Positions 19,069 to 28,281 are shown, counted from the stretch's first letter. The stretch is DNA of 64,000 nt from Apibacter muscae (GCF_007845635.1 NZ_SELG01000031.1:1-64000), one strand, 5' to 3'. Numbers and translations are program-made. Notes: generated by a model not told the origin, from the sequence alone.

Positions 19069-19986
19069 ATGAATTATTTTATTCAAGCAGAAAATATTAC
19101 CCGAGCTTACGAAGATAAAGTGGCACTTGATAATTTTAGCATACAAATTCCTAAGGGTTCTATTTATGGAATTTTAGGTCCTAATGGGGCGGGCAAGACC
19201 ACATTTATAAGAATCTTAAACCAAATAACTAAACCAGACAGTGGTAAGCTATATTTTAATGGTGAACCCTTACAACCTAAACATATAGCAGAGATTGGTT
19301 ATATGCCAGAGGAGCGAGGACTTTACAAAAACATGAAAATTGGAGAACAAGCCCTGTATCTGGCTCAGTTGAAAGGCATGAAAAAGTCGGAAGCGAAAAG
19401 TAAACTTGAATATTGGTTCGACAAATTAAACATTGAAAAATGGTGGAGTAAAAAATTAAGTGAACTTTCTAAAGGAATGGCTCAAAAAATACAATTTATT
19501 GTAACCGTTTTACACGATCCTAAATTACTAATTTTTGATGAACCTTTCAGTGGATTTGACCCTGTTAACGCTAATATTATAAGGGACGAAATTTTAGAAC
19601 TAAAACAAAAAGGAACAACTATTTTATTCTCTTCTCACCGAATGGAATCGGTTGAGGAATTGTGTGACTATGCAGCTTTAATAAATAACTCTAAAAAAAT
19701 ATTAGACGGATCTTTAAAGGATATTAGAAATAAATTCAAAAAGAATAAATTTAATATTTCTCTTACTGAAACTTCAGAAAATGAAATAAAGTCCCTCATT
19801 AATGAACAAGAAATAAACAATCTTACGTTTTCAGATGGGATTTACAACTTTTCAATTCAAATTCCTACTGATAAAAATTCGAATGCTATAATTAACGAAT
19901 TATCTAAAAAGGGTACTATAATTTCCTTTTTTGAAGAAATACCAAGTATGAATGAAATATTTATTAATGCTGTAAACTCAAAATAA
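19069..19986 (+). CDS. ABC transporter ATP-binding protein (NatA/CcmA-like)
   Basis: Cytoplasmic ATPase of 305 residues for the permease encoded next. Walker A is GPNGAGKTT, the signature LSKGMAQKIQF, Walker B LLIFDEPFSG, and the switch His is in SSHRMES. A C-terminal extension of about 90 residues (DUF4162-like) follows. I chose ATG 19069 (MNYFIQAENITRAYED) because an upstream TTG start lies inside the promoter box. The substrate is unknown; NatAB homologs export Na+, but related pairs move drugs or peptides. Confidence 0.9.
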   Translation: MNYFIQAENITRAYEDKVALDNFSIQIPKGSIYGILGPNGAGKTTFIRILNQITKPDSGKLYFNGEPLQPKHIAEIGYMPEERGLYKNMKIGEQALYLAQLKGMKKSEAKSKLEYWFDKLNIEKWWSKKLSELSKGMAQKIQFIVTVLHDPKLLIFDEPFSGFDPVNANIIRDEILELKQKGTTILFSSHRMESVEELCDYAALINNSKKILDGSLKDIRNKFKKNKFNISLTETSENEIKSLINEQEINNLTFSDGIYNFSIQIPTDKNSNAIINELSKKGTIISFFEEIPSMNEIFINAVNSK

Positions 19987-19988
19987 CT

Positions 19989-21299
19989 ATGAGAAATATT
20001 TTCTTAATCATGCGTAGGGAATTTCTTGTACAAGCAAGAAAAAAATCATTCATTGTTATAACTGTTCTTGCTCCTATACTTTTACTTTTAGCAGGAAGTG
20101 CCATTTCCTATGTTTTCAAAGCTGATGATCCAATCTCTAATATTGCGATTATTGATGAAAGCCAACTATTTAATAACAGCTTTAAAAATACTGATAAAGT
20201 TTTTTACGAATACCACACTTCAAATGATTCCAATGCGTTAAAAGACTCTCTAACTAAAACCAATCATTTAGATGCCATTCTTCAAATTTCAAAAGATCAT
20301 AAAGATCCTCTTTTATTAAACATTGAAGATAAAATTAAATTATATTCAAACAAGACCTTAAATCAATCCTTACTACATACTTTAGAAAATAATATTAATA
20401 AAACCATTGAATACAACCGTAAGTTACAACTGGGCATTAGCCAATCAAACATTGATCTTATAAAATCTAATATATCTTTAACTAGCATTAATCTAATAAA
20501 TGGGCATACCAATGCAAATACAACATTAAAAGAGATTATATCCTTATCTCTTATGTATATCATACTTATGTTTACAATTATTTATGGCACTAGGGTGATG
20601 AGAAGTATTATGGAAGAAAAAAATAATCGAGTGGTTGAAATTATTATTTCTTCGGTAAAACCTTTTGAATTAATGTTAGGTAAAATTCTAGGTACAACTT
20701 TAGTTGCTCTTACCCAATTTTCAATTTGGATTTTAATAACTCTAAGCATTATTTTTATTGGTAATTATTTACTAGGAGATAGTGTTATAGTTACACCTCA
20801 ACAGAATATATTTCATGCGATTTTTAGTTTAGAAACTCAGCTGCAAATAAAAGAAGCCTTAACTAATTTATTAGATTTGAATATTCCTTTAATCGTATTT
20901 ATTTTTCTATTTTATTTTTTTGTGGGATATCTATTCTATAGTTCTTTTTTTGCTGCAATTGGAGCAGCAGTTGATAATGACACAGAAACTCAACAATTCT
21001 TACCCATAGTAGTAATTCCATTACTTATTGGGGCTTACGGTTCCATAAGTATTATAAACAATCCAGATAGTCATGTAGCTTTTTGGCTTAGCATAGTGCC
21101 ATTTACAGCCCCTATGGTTATGGTTACACGGTCTTTTTACGACATACCTACCGGTGATTTACTTCTATCTATGTTTTCGATGATTATTTCTGTATTTATA
21201 ATGATTTCCATAGCAGGAAAAATATATAGGATTGGAATTTTGATTTATGGAAAAAAGGTTACGCTAAAAGAAATTATAAAATGGATCAAACAATCCTAA
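19989..21299 (+). CDS. ABC-2 type permease (NatB-like)
   Basis: Membrane partner of the preceding ATPase, 436 residues. The first membrane segment (about residues 20-42) is followed by a large extracytoplasmic domain of some 130 residues and then five or so segments in the C-terminal half. RSIMEEKNNRVVEIIISSVKPFELMLGKILG is the conserved ABC-2 region. It starts 2 bases after the ATPase stop, so the pair forms one exporter. Confidence 0.9.
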   Translation: MRNIFLIMRREFLVQARKKSFIVITVLAPILLLLAGSAISYVFKADDPISNIAIIDESQLFNNSFKNTDKVFYEYHTSNDSNALKDSLTKTNHLDAILQISKDHKDPLLLNIEDKIKLYSNKTLNQSLLHTLENNINKTIEYNRKLQLGISQSNIDLIKSNISLTSINLINGHTNANTTLKEIISLSLMYIILMFTIIYGTRVMRSIMEEKNNRVVEIIISSVKPFELMLGKILGTTLVALTQFSIWILITLSIIFIGNYLLGDSVIVTPQQNIFHAIFSLETQLQIKEALTNLLDLNIPLIVFIFLFYFFVGYLFYSSFFAAIGAAVDNDTETQQFLPIVVIPLLIGAYGSISIINNPDSHVAFWLSIVPFTAPMVMVTRSFYDIPTGDLLLSMFSMIISVFIMISIAGKIYRIGILIYGKKVTLKEIIKWIKQS

Positions 21300-21303
21300 T
21301 GAA

Positions 21304-21786
21304 GTGAAGAATTTTTTATTAAATAAATACCCTAAGATTCAATTAAAAGTAAAACTCTTAGTAAAATTTCTATTCATTTTTTATTGTATTTATTTAATTT
21401 ACCTTTTATTCTTCGGATTTGGAAGACCACCCTTATTTAATGATACCAAAGCTGAATACAATCTAAGACCCTTCCATACTTTAAAATTCTTTTTAAATTT
21501 AGATAAAAATAAACATTGGGAATATTTTATGATTAATATAGCTGGAAATATTTTCATTTTTATTCCCTTGGGTTTTTGGCTATCTTCAAAAGTAAAAGAA
21601 TTTTTATATTTTAGTATATTCTTTATAATTATCATATTCGTAATTGAACTTTTACAATATATAACCCAAACGGGTACTGCTGATATTGATGATATTCTAC
21701 TAAATTATATAGGTGGAATTGTAGGATTTTTACTTTTAAATTTCTACAAAAAGCATATTTTTGAATTTAATTCTACAAAAAAATAA
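21304..21786 (+). CDS. VanZ-like membrane protein
   Basis: A 160-residue protein with four hydrophobic segments. The VanZ pattern is visible: NIAGNIFIFIPLGFWL in the middle and IELLQYITQTGTADIDDILLNYIGGIVG near the end, with the conserved Asp cluster. The start is GTG at 21304; an earlier ATG leads directly to a stop. VanZ proteins give teicoplanin tolerance in some Gram-positives; their role in Bacteroidota is not established. It lies 4 bases after the permease gene and 1 base before the DapF-like gene. Confidence 0.85.
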   Translation: MKNFLLNKYPKIQLKVKLLVKFLFIFYCIYLIYLLFFGFGRPPLFNDTKAEYNLRPFHTLKFFLNLDKNKHWEYFMINIAGNIFIFIPLGFWLSSKVKEFLYFSIFFIIIIFVIELLQYITQTGTADIDDILLNYIGGIVGFLLLNFYKKHIFEFNSTKK

Positions 21787-21787
21787 A

Positions 21788-22651
21788 ATGACTATAAATA
21801 GTTTTGTAAAAACCCAAGGACTAGGAAATGAATATATAGTACTTGATGAAAATAATATAACTTTCCCTTTAACAGAAAAAGCAATTCAAACCATCTGTAA
21901 TGTAAACTTCGGTATAGGATCTGACGGTATATTAGTTAAAACACATTCTAAAAAAGCGGATATTGGTCTTAAAATATTTAATCCTGATGGTTCAGAAGCT
22001 GAAAAAAGTGGAAATGGATTAAGAATCTTTTGTAAGTATGTTTTTGATTATAAAATTTTATGTAAAAAACAATTTACTGTTGAAACAAAGGGAGGCATAG
22101 TGAATGCTACAATACAGGAAACTCATAATAATAGAGCCTCTATAGTTACGGTTGATATGGGAAAAGCCATTTTTTCTTCTCCTCTAATTCCTACCTTATT
22201 TGAGTGCCAAGAGGTACAGGATCAAAATATTCAAATTGAAGATAAAAACTTTCAAGTAAATTGCGTATCACTAGGAAATCCACACTGTGTAATTCTAAAA
22301 GAAAATTTAGATGTTGACGAAATAAAAAAATATGGTCCTTTAATTGAAAATTATTCAAAATTTCCTAATCGAATTAATGTGCAATTTGCTAAAATTATAG
22401 ATCGTAAAAATGTTGAAATCTTAATATGGGAACGTGGTGCAGGATTTACCTTAGCTTCTGGAAGCTCCTCTTGTGCCGTAGCTAGTGTTTTAAGAAAAAA
22501 AGGGCTTATAGATCATTTAGTTACCATACATATGCTCGGAGGTTACTTAACCATAGAAATTAGTGAGGAATTCAATATTCGGATGACTGGAGAGGTCAAA
22601 CAAATTTGTGATGGAACTTTTCATGAAGAATTAATAAATAGTTTTGTCTGA
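21788..22651 (+). CDS. dapF: DapF-family epimerase with Ser/Ser in place of the catalytic Cys pair
   Basis: Homolog of diaminopimelate epimerase, 287 residues from the ATG at 21788 (MTINSFVKTQGLGNEYIVLD); an upstream in-frame TTG lies within the vanZ-like gene. Known DapF enzymes use a Cys in the first half (MCGNG) and a Cys in the second half (ACGTG). Here the first site reads AEKSGNGLR with Ser74, and the second reads TLASGSSSC with Ser224. The rest of the fold is intact (GIGSDGIL, NPDGSEAE, SLGNPHCV, WERGAGFT). I recall Ser/Ser relatives in Gram-positives that are still annotated as DapF. It may therefore not act as DAP epimerase by the usual thiolate mechanism; the symbol is by homology only. 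Confidence 0.8.
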   Translation: MTINSFVKTQGLGNEYIVLDENNITFPLTEKAIQTICNVNFGIGSDGILVKTHSKKADIGLKIFNPDGSEAEKSGNGLRIFCKYVFDYKILCKKQFTVETKGGIVNATIQETHNNRASIVTVDMGKAIFSSPLIPTLFECQEVQDQNIQIEDKNFQVNCVSLGNPHCVILKENLDVDEIKKYGPLIENYSKFPNRINVQFAKIIDRKNVEILIWERGAGFTLASGSSSCAVASVLRKKGLIDHLVTIHMLGGYLTIEISEEFNIRMTGEVKQICDGTFHEELINSFV

Positions 22652-22791
22652 TTTTAGAATATATTTTTTTTAAGCAAAAAATAAATTATTAATCGATGAT
22701 TAAATATAAGAATTTAAAAAAAAATTATATAAAGAAATAATATTAGCATTAATATTTAATTTATTGTAAAATTTATCAATAAAAAGCATTT

Positions 22792-22826
22792 TTGTTTACA
22801 TTATTTTAACTAAAACAGTAATTTTG
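22792..22826 (+). promoter_or_regulatory. Promoter of first fibrinogen-like gene
   Basis: TTG (22792-22794), a slightly long 24-base spacer, and TAATTTTG (22819-22826). The box ends 20 bases before the ATG at 22847. Confidence 0.45.
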
Positions 22827-22836
22827 TTAAAATAAT
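22800..22836 (+). repeat. Inverted repeat around the promoter of first fibrinogen-like gene
   Basis: Perfect 11-base arms (22800-22810 and 22826-22836) with a 15-base loop. The -7 box TAATTTTG (22819-22826) fills the end of the loop and touches the second arm. Possible operator; see findings. Confidence 0.55.
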
Positions 22837-22846
22837 TTTAAAATAT

Positions 22847-24967
22847 ATGCGATCTATTTTACTAGCACTTTCTATAACTTTTTTAACTTATATACAGGGG
22901 TGGGGGCAAATAGGTATAAACACAGATGTTCCAAATGCAACACTTGACATCGTAAATGGCAATGAAGCTGTCCCCCCAGGGGTCATTGCTCCAAGAATAT
23001 CATCGGAAGATTTGTATTCCATCGCACATACATATACCAAGGAACAAAACGGGGCCATTGTATATATAACAACGCCATATTCTGGATCTGACGAAAGCTT
23101 TAAATTGGTTGACTCTCCCGGCTATTATTACTACAATTTTTCAAAATCCATGTGGATTCCTTTCGGAGGTGATACAGAGCCTTGGAATAATATAGAAACA
23201 GCTACCACAGCAACCTCAAATTCACAAAACATATATCAACTCGGCAGTGTTGCCGTAGGAAACTCATCTATAGACAAAAATGCTCAGCTAGACATTTCTT
23301 CATCCAGCAAAGGAGTATTGATTCCTAGACTTACCATTTCTGAAAGAAATGCAATAAAAGAGCCTTCCAATGGTTTATTAATTTTTAATAATACAACCAA
23401 TTGCCTAAATTATTTTGTAACAGAAATAAGTAAATGGCTAAGCCTATGCGGAGATCTTGGCCCTGCGAATCTAAGCTTATTAAGCTGTGATGCTCCTACT
23501 GGCCCACAGGGAAAATATAAGGCTGGAACGAATATTACTGGTAACACTACCAATACCTATACCGTTGTGGTTAAAGTTGATGAACCGGGTTCTTATTCCA
23601 TATTGGTCAATACTACCAATGGATATTCATTTAGTAACTCAGGAACATTTACTCAAACCGGTGAATTTACTATTGTTTGTACCGGTCAAGGCACACCATT
23701 AAAGGAAGGCCAAGATATTCCAACAATTATGATTAATGGGGCACCTTCAATAATAAATTGTAAATTGCCTCCTATATCCGTAGATCCAGCAAGTGCAAAA
23801 GTTACAATTTCCGAATGTGAATCTCTTAAAGCTACAGGTAATTATTTTTCTGAAGAAACATTATCCTCCTCTACAAATTTTATAGATATACCAGTAACTG
23901 TAATTGGTGAAGGAGCTTTTATAATGGAGACTAATTCCGTTAATGGATTTGTTTTTTCTTCTAATTCTATAATTGTAAGTCCTGCTACAAAATCTATTAG
24001 ATTATATGCTACAGGTGTACCCACCAACACTGGTAATTATACATTTAGCATAAATGGATATACGTGTACATTTAATATTCTCGTTACTACTAATTTAGGC
24101 ACCTTTAAAAAACCTGCAGATAGATGCTCTAGCATACTTGAAAAAGATCCTAGTTCAGTGGATGGTTACTATTATATTAAGGGTGGAACAAATTCCTATA
24201 AAACTTATTGTGATATGACGGGAGGAGGATGGACTCTAGTTAAATCCTATTCTGAAAAAGCCGTTTTAAACAGTGGTACCAAGTGGACAGCCAATGCTGG
24301 TTTTAATATTAATGACCCTACAAATGTAATCACTACTGAAACGGGTGTGGTAGATCTTACTGCCTTTAGACTACCATTGTCCGTGGTTCAATCCATATCT
24401 AGCGAGAATAAATATAAATTTCTAATTAAACAAGATATTAATGCTGCTCCTTCTAAGGATCTCTGGGCTGTAGATAACTACTTAATTACTAATATTATCT
24501 CGGGTGGAAATCCAACTACAGGAGATTATACTTCTCCTGGATTTACATCAGAAGGAAAACTTTTTAGTTATTCTTTAACAAAACCAACAGCAGGAAACAG
24601 AATTCATATTTACAATGGAAAAAGCTATACCAATGCCAACGGCTTCTGGAATCAAGGCTTTTTTGCTGGATTTTATGGTGCTAATGGAGGCGCTAGCTCT
24701 TCAACTTCTGAATCATTAGCCTTTACAACTCCAGATGGAAGTGTAGATTACGTTTTTCCGTATTATATTAATGATTTGTGGACTTTGTACACTCCGGAGA
24801 ATCAATTAAATCATCATATTGGCAAATGTAGAGTAGCTAATAATTCAACTTCTGCGGAGGGTCCCGATTATGGAGGCCTTGCAAACTGTTCTGGCAACCT
24901 TAACTACAGAACTCCACATACCTTCAATAATGGAGAGGGAAGAATTATTCAGTCTTACATAAAATAA
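22847..24967 (+). CDS. Secreted protein with fibrinogen-like GGGWT C-terminal domain, copy 1
   Basis: A 706-residue exported protein with a signal peptide ending near GWGQ. Order: an N-terminal segment IGINTDVPNATLDI; a second similar segment NAQLDISSSSKGVLIPRLT ending in a Cys-containing NCLNYF...WLSLCG unit, as in Flavobacterial adhesin/tail-fibre-like N-termini; two Ig-like beta domains (about 205-310 and 318-410) each bounded by Cys; and a C-terminal fibrinogen-like domain from about residue 420 with KTYCDMTGGGWTLVKSY, ending EGRIIQSYIK. There is no lipobox cysteine and no obvious type IX sorting domain. It is 706 residues, the same length as its tandem neighbour. A strong terminator follows. 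Likely a surface or secreted glycan- or host-binding protein, by inference. Confidence 0.82.
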   Translation: MRSILLALSITFLTYIQGWGQIGINTDVPNATLDIVNGNEAVPPGVIAPRISSEDLYSIAHTYTKEQNGAIVYITTPYSGSDESFKLVDSPGYYYYNFSKSMWIPFGGDTEPWNNIETATTATSNSQNIYQLGSVAVGNSSIDKNAQLDISSSSKGVLIPRLTISERNAIKEPSNGLLIFNNTTNCLNYFVTEISKWLSLCGDLGPANLSLLSCDAPTGPQGKYKAGTNITGNTTNTYTVVVKVDEPGSYSILVNTTNGYSFSNSGTFTQTGEFTIVCTGQGTPLKEGQDIPTIMINGAPSIINCKLPPISVDPASAKVTISECESLKATGNYFSEETLSSSTNFIDIPVTVIGEGAFIMETNSVNGFVFSSNSIIVSPATKSIRLYATGVPTNTGNYTFSINGYTCTFNILVTTNLGTFKKPADRCSSILEKDPSSVDGYYYIKGGTNSYKTYCDMTGGGWTLVKSYSEKAVLNSGTKWTANAGFNINDPTNVITTETGVVDLTAFRLPLSVVQSISSENKYKFLIKQDINAAPSKDLWAVDNYLITNIISGGNPTTGDYTSPGFTSEGKLFSYSLTKPTAGNRIHIYNGKSYTNANGFWNQGFFAGFYGANGGASSSTSESLAFTTPDGSVDYVFPYYINDLWTLYTPENQLNHHIGKCRVANNSTSAEGPDYGGLANCSGNLNYRTPHTFNNGEGRIIQSYIK

Positions 24968-24980
24968 ATTATATCTCTAT

Positions 24981-25015
24981 AAAAAAGGGCTTTATTCAAA
25001 TAAAGTCCTTTTTTT
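24981..25015 (+). terminator. Intrinsic terminator after fibrinogen-like copy 1
   Basis: A 12-base stem (AAGGGCTTTATT paired with AATAAAGTCCTT, one G-T pair) followed by eight T. Confidence 0.85.
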
Positions 25016-25393
25016 TATTTTAATGCATTTTATTATAGAATTGAAAAATATACTATCACAGTATTCTATTATAAATTCATAAACAAAATCTATATGTAAA
25101 ATAAAATTATTGCTAGAACTTGAATTAATTATTGAAAAATATAATTTTATGATTAAACTCTAGATAAATATACCAAATAATCTTTTTTTTAAATATTTGA
25201 TAATCATAATTAATTTAAAATTTTTACAATATTTTAAATTGTTCACAAAATAACTAATAAATATTTTTGTATAAAATATTTATTAGTTATTTTAATTAAA
25301 TCATTCACTGTATTTAGTATTTTATGTTTTATTATAAATAACAATAAATAATTATTTTATATTTTTATGGTATAAACTCAAAAGCATTAATTT
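25016..25393. other. Spacer between the two fibrinogen-like genes
   Basis: About 380 bases of AT-rich DNA with no reading frame. Its only strong structure is the 21-base perfect inverted repeat at 25247-25293. Confidence 0.6.
25247..25293. repeat. 21-base perfect inverted repeat upstream of fibrinogen-like copy 2
   Basis: Arms 25247-25267 and 25273-25293 are exact reverse complements with a 5-base spacer. A TATTTTTG box (25262-25269, plus strand) sits across the apex. It lies 100 bases before the ATG of copy 2. Confidence 0.7.
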
Positions 25394-27514
25394 ATGAGAC
25401 TAATTTATCCTTCAATTTGTATAGCACTGCTTTATTCATTTCAACTTCGGAGCCAAGTAGGCATAAATACAGATATGCCGAATGCGACATTTGAAGTAAT
25501 GAAAGGAGAAGATCTAGTTCCACCTGGAGTGATCGCTCCAAGAATTTCTTCGGAAGAATTATCTACTTTGGGGTATTTATACACTGAAGCGCAAAGTGGA
25601 GCTATCGTATACATCACCACACCATTTCCTGGTACGGATGAAAAATTCAAATTGGTGAATGCTCCCGGATATTACTACTATAATTTCCCAAGATCCATTT
25701 GGATACCCTTTGGGGGAGATACACAGCCTTGGAATAATGTAGACCTTGCTACTACTGCTACTTCTAACACGCAAAATATATATCACCGTGGAAATGTTGT
25801 TATTGGAAACTCTGTTATTGATAAAAATGCTCAGTTGGAAATTGCATCTTCGAGTAAAGGAATTTTAATTCCTAGACTTACTAATTCTGAAAGGAATACC
25901 ATAAATGATCCTGCCAATGGCTTAATTATTTTTAATACTACTACCAATTGTTTAAATTATTTTTCAACTGACGCAAACAAGTGGTTAAGTCTTTGTGGTG
26001 ATTTTGGACCTGCAAATCTAAATCTTGTAAATTGTGATTCTCCAACAGGCCCAAAAGGCTCATTTAAAGCTGGAGTAAATACCACTGGTAATTCTGGTAA
26101 TGCCTATACAGTTGTAATAAATGTAAATGAACCTGGCTCTTATTCAATTGAAGTAAATACGGACAATGGATATTCTTTTAGGAAGACTGGTACCGCTACA
26201 CATACAGGTGAATATACAATTGTGTGTGAAGCACAGGGTACTCCTATGAGGGAAGGAAGCGATATACCTACAATTACTATAAATGGTGTATCCTATACAA
26301 CAAATTGCTCATTACCTCCTATAACTGTTGAACCAGCCAGTGCAAAAGTTACAATTAATGATTGTAGCTCATTAACCCCTGTGGGAGATTATTATTCTAA
26401 TGAATTATTATCATCATCAAAAAACTATATAGACATTCCAGTTACAGTGACCGGAGAAGGCTCCGTCATACTAAAAACAAATTTAGAAAATGGGTTTAGT
26501 TTTTCTTCAAATTCTGTCACGGTTAATCCATCTACAAACACGATTAGGCTGTATGCTTCAAGAGCTCCTATAAATACAGGAATTACTTCCTTTACAATTG
26601 AAGGATACAGTTGCTCTTTTAATGTAAATGTTACCTCTAATTTAGGTTCCTTTAAAAAACCCGCGGACAGATGTTCAAGCATATTAGCTAAAAACCCAAA
26701 TGCAGCCGATGGTTTTTACTTTATTAAAGGCGGAACTGATTCTTATAAAACCTATTGTGATATGACGGGAGGAGGATGGACTTTGGTTAAATCTTATTCA
26801 GAAAAAGCTGCTTTAAACAGCGGTACCAAGTGGACTGTCAATGCAGGCTTTAATGTTAACGATCCTACCAATGTGATCACTACTGAAACCGGCGAAGTGG
26901 ATCTTACTGCTTTTAGACTACCTTTATCAGTGGTTCAATCTATCGCTTCAGAAAATAAATATAAATTTTTAATTAAACAGGATATTAACGCTGCTCCTTC
27001 CAAAGATGCTTGGGCTGTGGATAATTATTCAATAAATACTGTTTTTTCCGGGGGTAATCCAACCACAGGAGACTATACATCCGTTGGCTATACTACAGAA
27101 GGAAAACTTTTTAGTTATTCTTTAACTAAACCAAGCACACAAAATAGAACACATATTTATAACGGTACTAGTTATAACAATGCTTATGGTTTTTGGAATC
27201 AAGTCTTTTATGCCGGTTATTACGGTGTTTGGGGAGGAGCCAGTAGATCAACCACTGAAACATTGACTTATACAACACCAGACGGTGGAACAGATGTGGT
27301 TTACCCATATTACATTAACGATTTATGGACGTTATACACCCCTGAAAATCAATTAAATCACCACATAGGAAAATGTAGGGTAGAGAACAATTCCAGTTCT
27401 GCAGAAGGCCCTGATTATGGGGGACTTTCAAGTTGTTCTGGTAACTTTAGTTATAGAACACCACATTCCTTCAATAACGGAGAAGGACGTATAATACAAT
27501 CTTATATTAAATAA
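25394..27514 (+). CDS. Secreted protein with fibrinogen-like GGGWT C-terminal domain, copy 2
   Basis: Paralog of the preceding gene with the same length (706 residues) and domain order: signal peptide (MRLIYPSICIALLYSFQLRSQ), two GINTD/NAQLEI-type N-terminal segments, two Ig-like domains, and the fibrinogen-like domain with KTYCDMTGGGWTLVKSYSEK and the same ending EGRIIQSYIK. The C-terminal domain is nearly identical in protein while the DNA differs mostly at third positions; the signal peptide and Ig-like domains differ more. This points to an old tandem duplication under selection. It has its own upstream palindrome and its own terminator, so it is probably an independent unit. Confidence 0.82.
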   Translation: MRLIYPSICIALLYSFQLRSQVGINTDMPNATFEVMKGEDLVPPGVIAPRISSEELSTLGYLYTEAQSGAIVYITTPFPGTDEKFKLVNAPGYYYYNFPRSIWIPFGGDTQPWNNVDLATTATSNTQNIYHRGNVVIGNSVIDKNAQLEIASSSKGILIPRLTNSERNTINDPANGLIIFNTTTNCLNYFSTDANKWLSLCGDFGPANLNLVNCDSPTGPKGSFKAGVNTTGNSGNAYTVVINVNEPGSYSIEVNTDNGYSFRKTGTATHTGEYTIVCEAQGTPMREGSDIPTITINGVSYTTNCSLPPITVEPASAKVTINDCSSLTPVGDYYSNELLSSSKNYIDIPVTVTGEGSVILKTNLENGFSFSSNSVTVNPSTNTIRLYASRAPINTGITSFTIEGYSCSFNVNVTSNLGSFKKPADRCSSILAKNPNAADGFYFIKGGTDSYKTYCDMTGGGWTLVKSYSEKAALNSGTKWTVNAGFNVNDPTNVITTETGEVDLTAFRLPLSVVQSIASENKYKFLIKQDINAAPSKDAWAVDNYSINTVFSGGNPTTGDYTSVGYTTEGKLFSYSLTKPSTQNRTHIYNGTSYNNAYGFWNQVFYAGYYGVWGGASRSTTETLTYTTPDGGTDVVYPYYINDLWTLYTPENQLNHHIGKCRVENNSSSAEGPDYGGLSSCSGNFSYRTPHSFNNGEGRIIQSYIK

Positions 27515-27526
27515 ATAATAACAATT

Positions 27527-27562
27527 AAAAAAGGTCTTAAAATTTATTGAGACCTTTTTTTT
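27527..27562 (+). terminator. Intrinsic terminator after fibrinogen-like copy 2
   Basis: A hairpin with stem AAAAAGGTCT / AGACCTTTTT and a T run, downstream of copy 2 and overlapping the end of the broken glycosyltransferase-like gene on the other strand. Confidence 0.8.
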
Positions 27563-28281
27563 ATAAATTTTTCTATTTCTTGTTTAAACTTGTCATAATT
27601 TCCCGAAGGAATTACAGTAACATTTTCAGCAGGCTTTATACCACATGCATCTGATATAATGACGGGAATACCTCTTGCTATCGCTTGAAGTATAATTCGA
27701 GGTGAATGTTATATATAGGCTGGATAAATGATTAATTCTATATTTTTAAAAATATCTTTAGAATCTGCATATTCAATGTATACATTATTCCAAAAAGATT
27801 TAGTTTCCATAGCATCTTTTTTAATCACTAATGGTAATTCAAATTCTTGCACAATTTTTCTTACTTCAAATGCTCCTTTTCTTGCAAGAGAAGATCCAGG
27901 AAATAAAACTTTTAAACCTTTCTCTAAAGTTATATTTTTTTCAATATTTATAGAACAGTTAAGAAGTATACTTTTTTGAAAGAATAACTCTGAAATTTTT
28001 CTATGAGGAGTAACTATTTTTCTAGCTTTTTTCAGTCCTTTATCCTCGTTAATAATAATAGAATTTGGAGCTCTATACTCATTTAATGTATTACTTTGCT
28101 GGTGTATATCATAAATTCCATCTAACTTTTTTTGTAAAATATCAATAGGATATCTATACATAAGAACATCAAAAGTCCTACCTCCCGTAAGATTATATTC
28201 AATAAAATAGGGTAATATATTTTGAGAAATAACTAAATGAGTAGTTTCAATTGGTATTAACTTTTCAATTTTTTCAACCAC
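27544..28281 (-). pseudogene. Glycosyltransferase-like gene, interrupted by in-frame TAA
   Basis: The frame opens with GTG (28281) inside the 7-G tract and runs 190 codons to a TAA at 27709-27711. In the same frame it goes on for 54 more codons (HSPRIILQAIARGIPVI...) to a TAA at 27544-27546. The 190-residue part has ETTHLVISQN, GGRTFDVLMYR, VLFPGSSLARKG; the part after the stop carries the family-typical PRIILQAIARGIPVI.SDACG region, so the stop cuts off what should be the donor-binding motif. It lacks a normal N-terminal half, and with one G fewer in the tract it would be fused to the VanW ORF upstream. Read as a decayed or switched-off gene. Confidence 0.7.

Noticed and set aside
27544-28281. 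Reassigned TAA or programmed read-through as a genetic code feature (two broken genes both contain in-frame TAA).
   Set aside because: All other genes in the window use TAA as an ordinary stop, and the two affected loci are otherwise typical of decaying or mobile genes.
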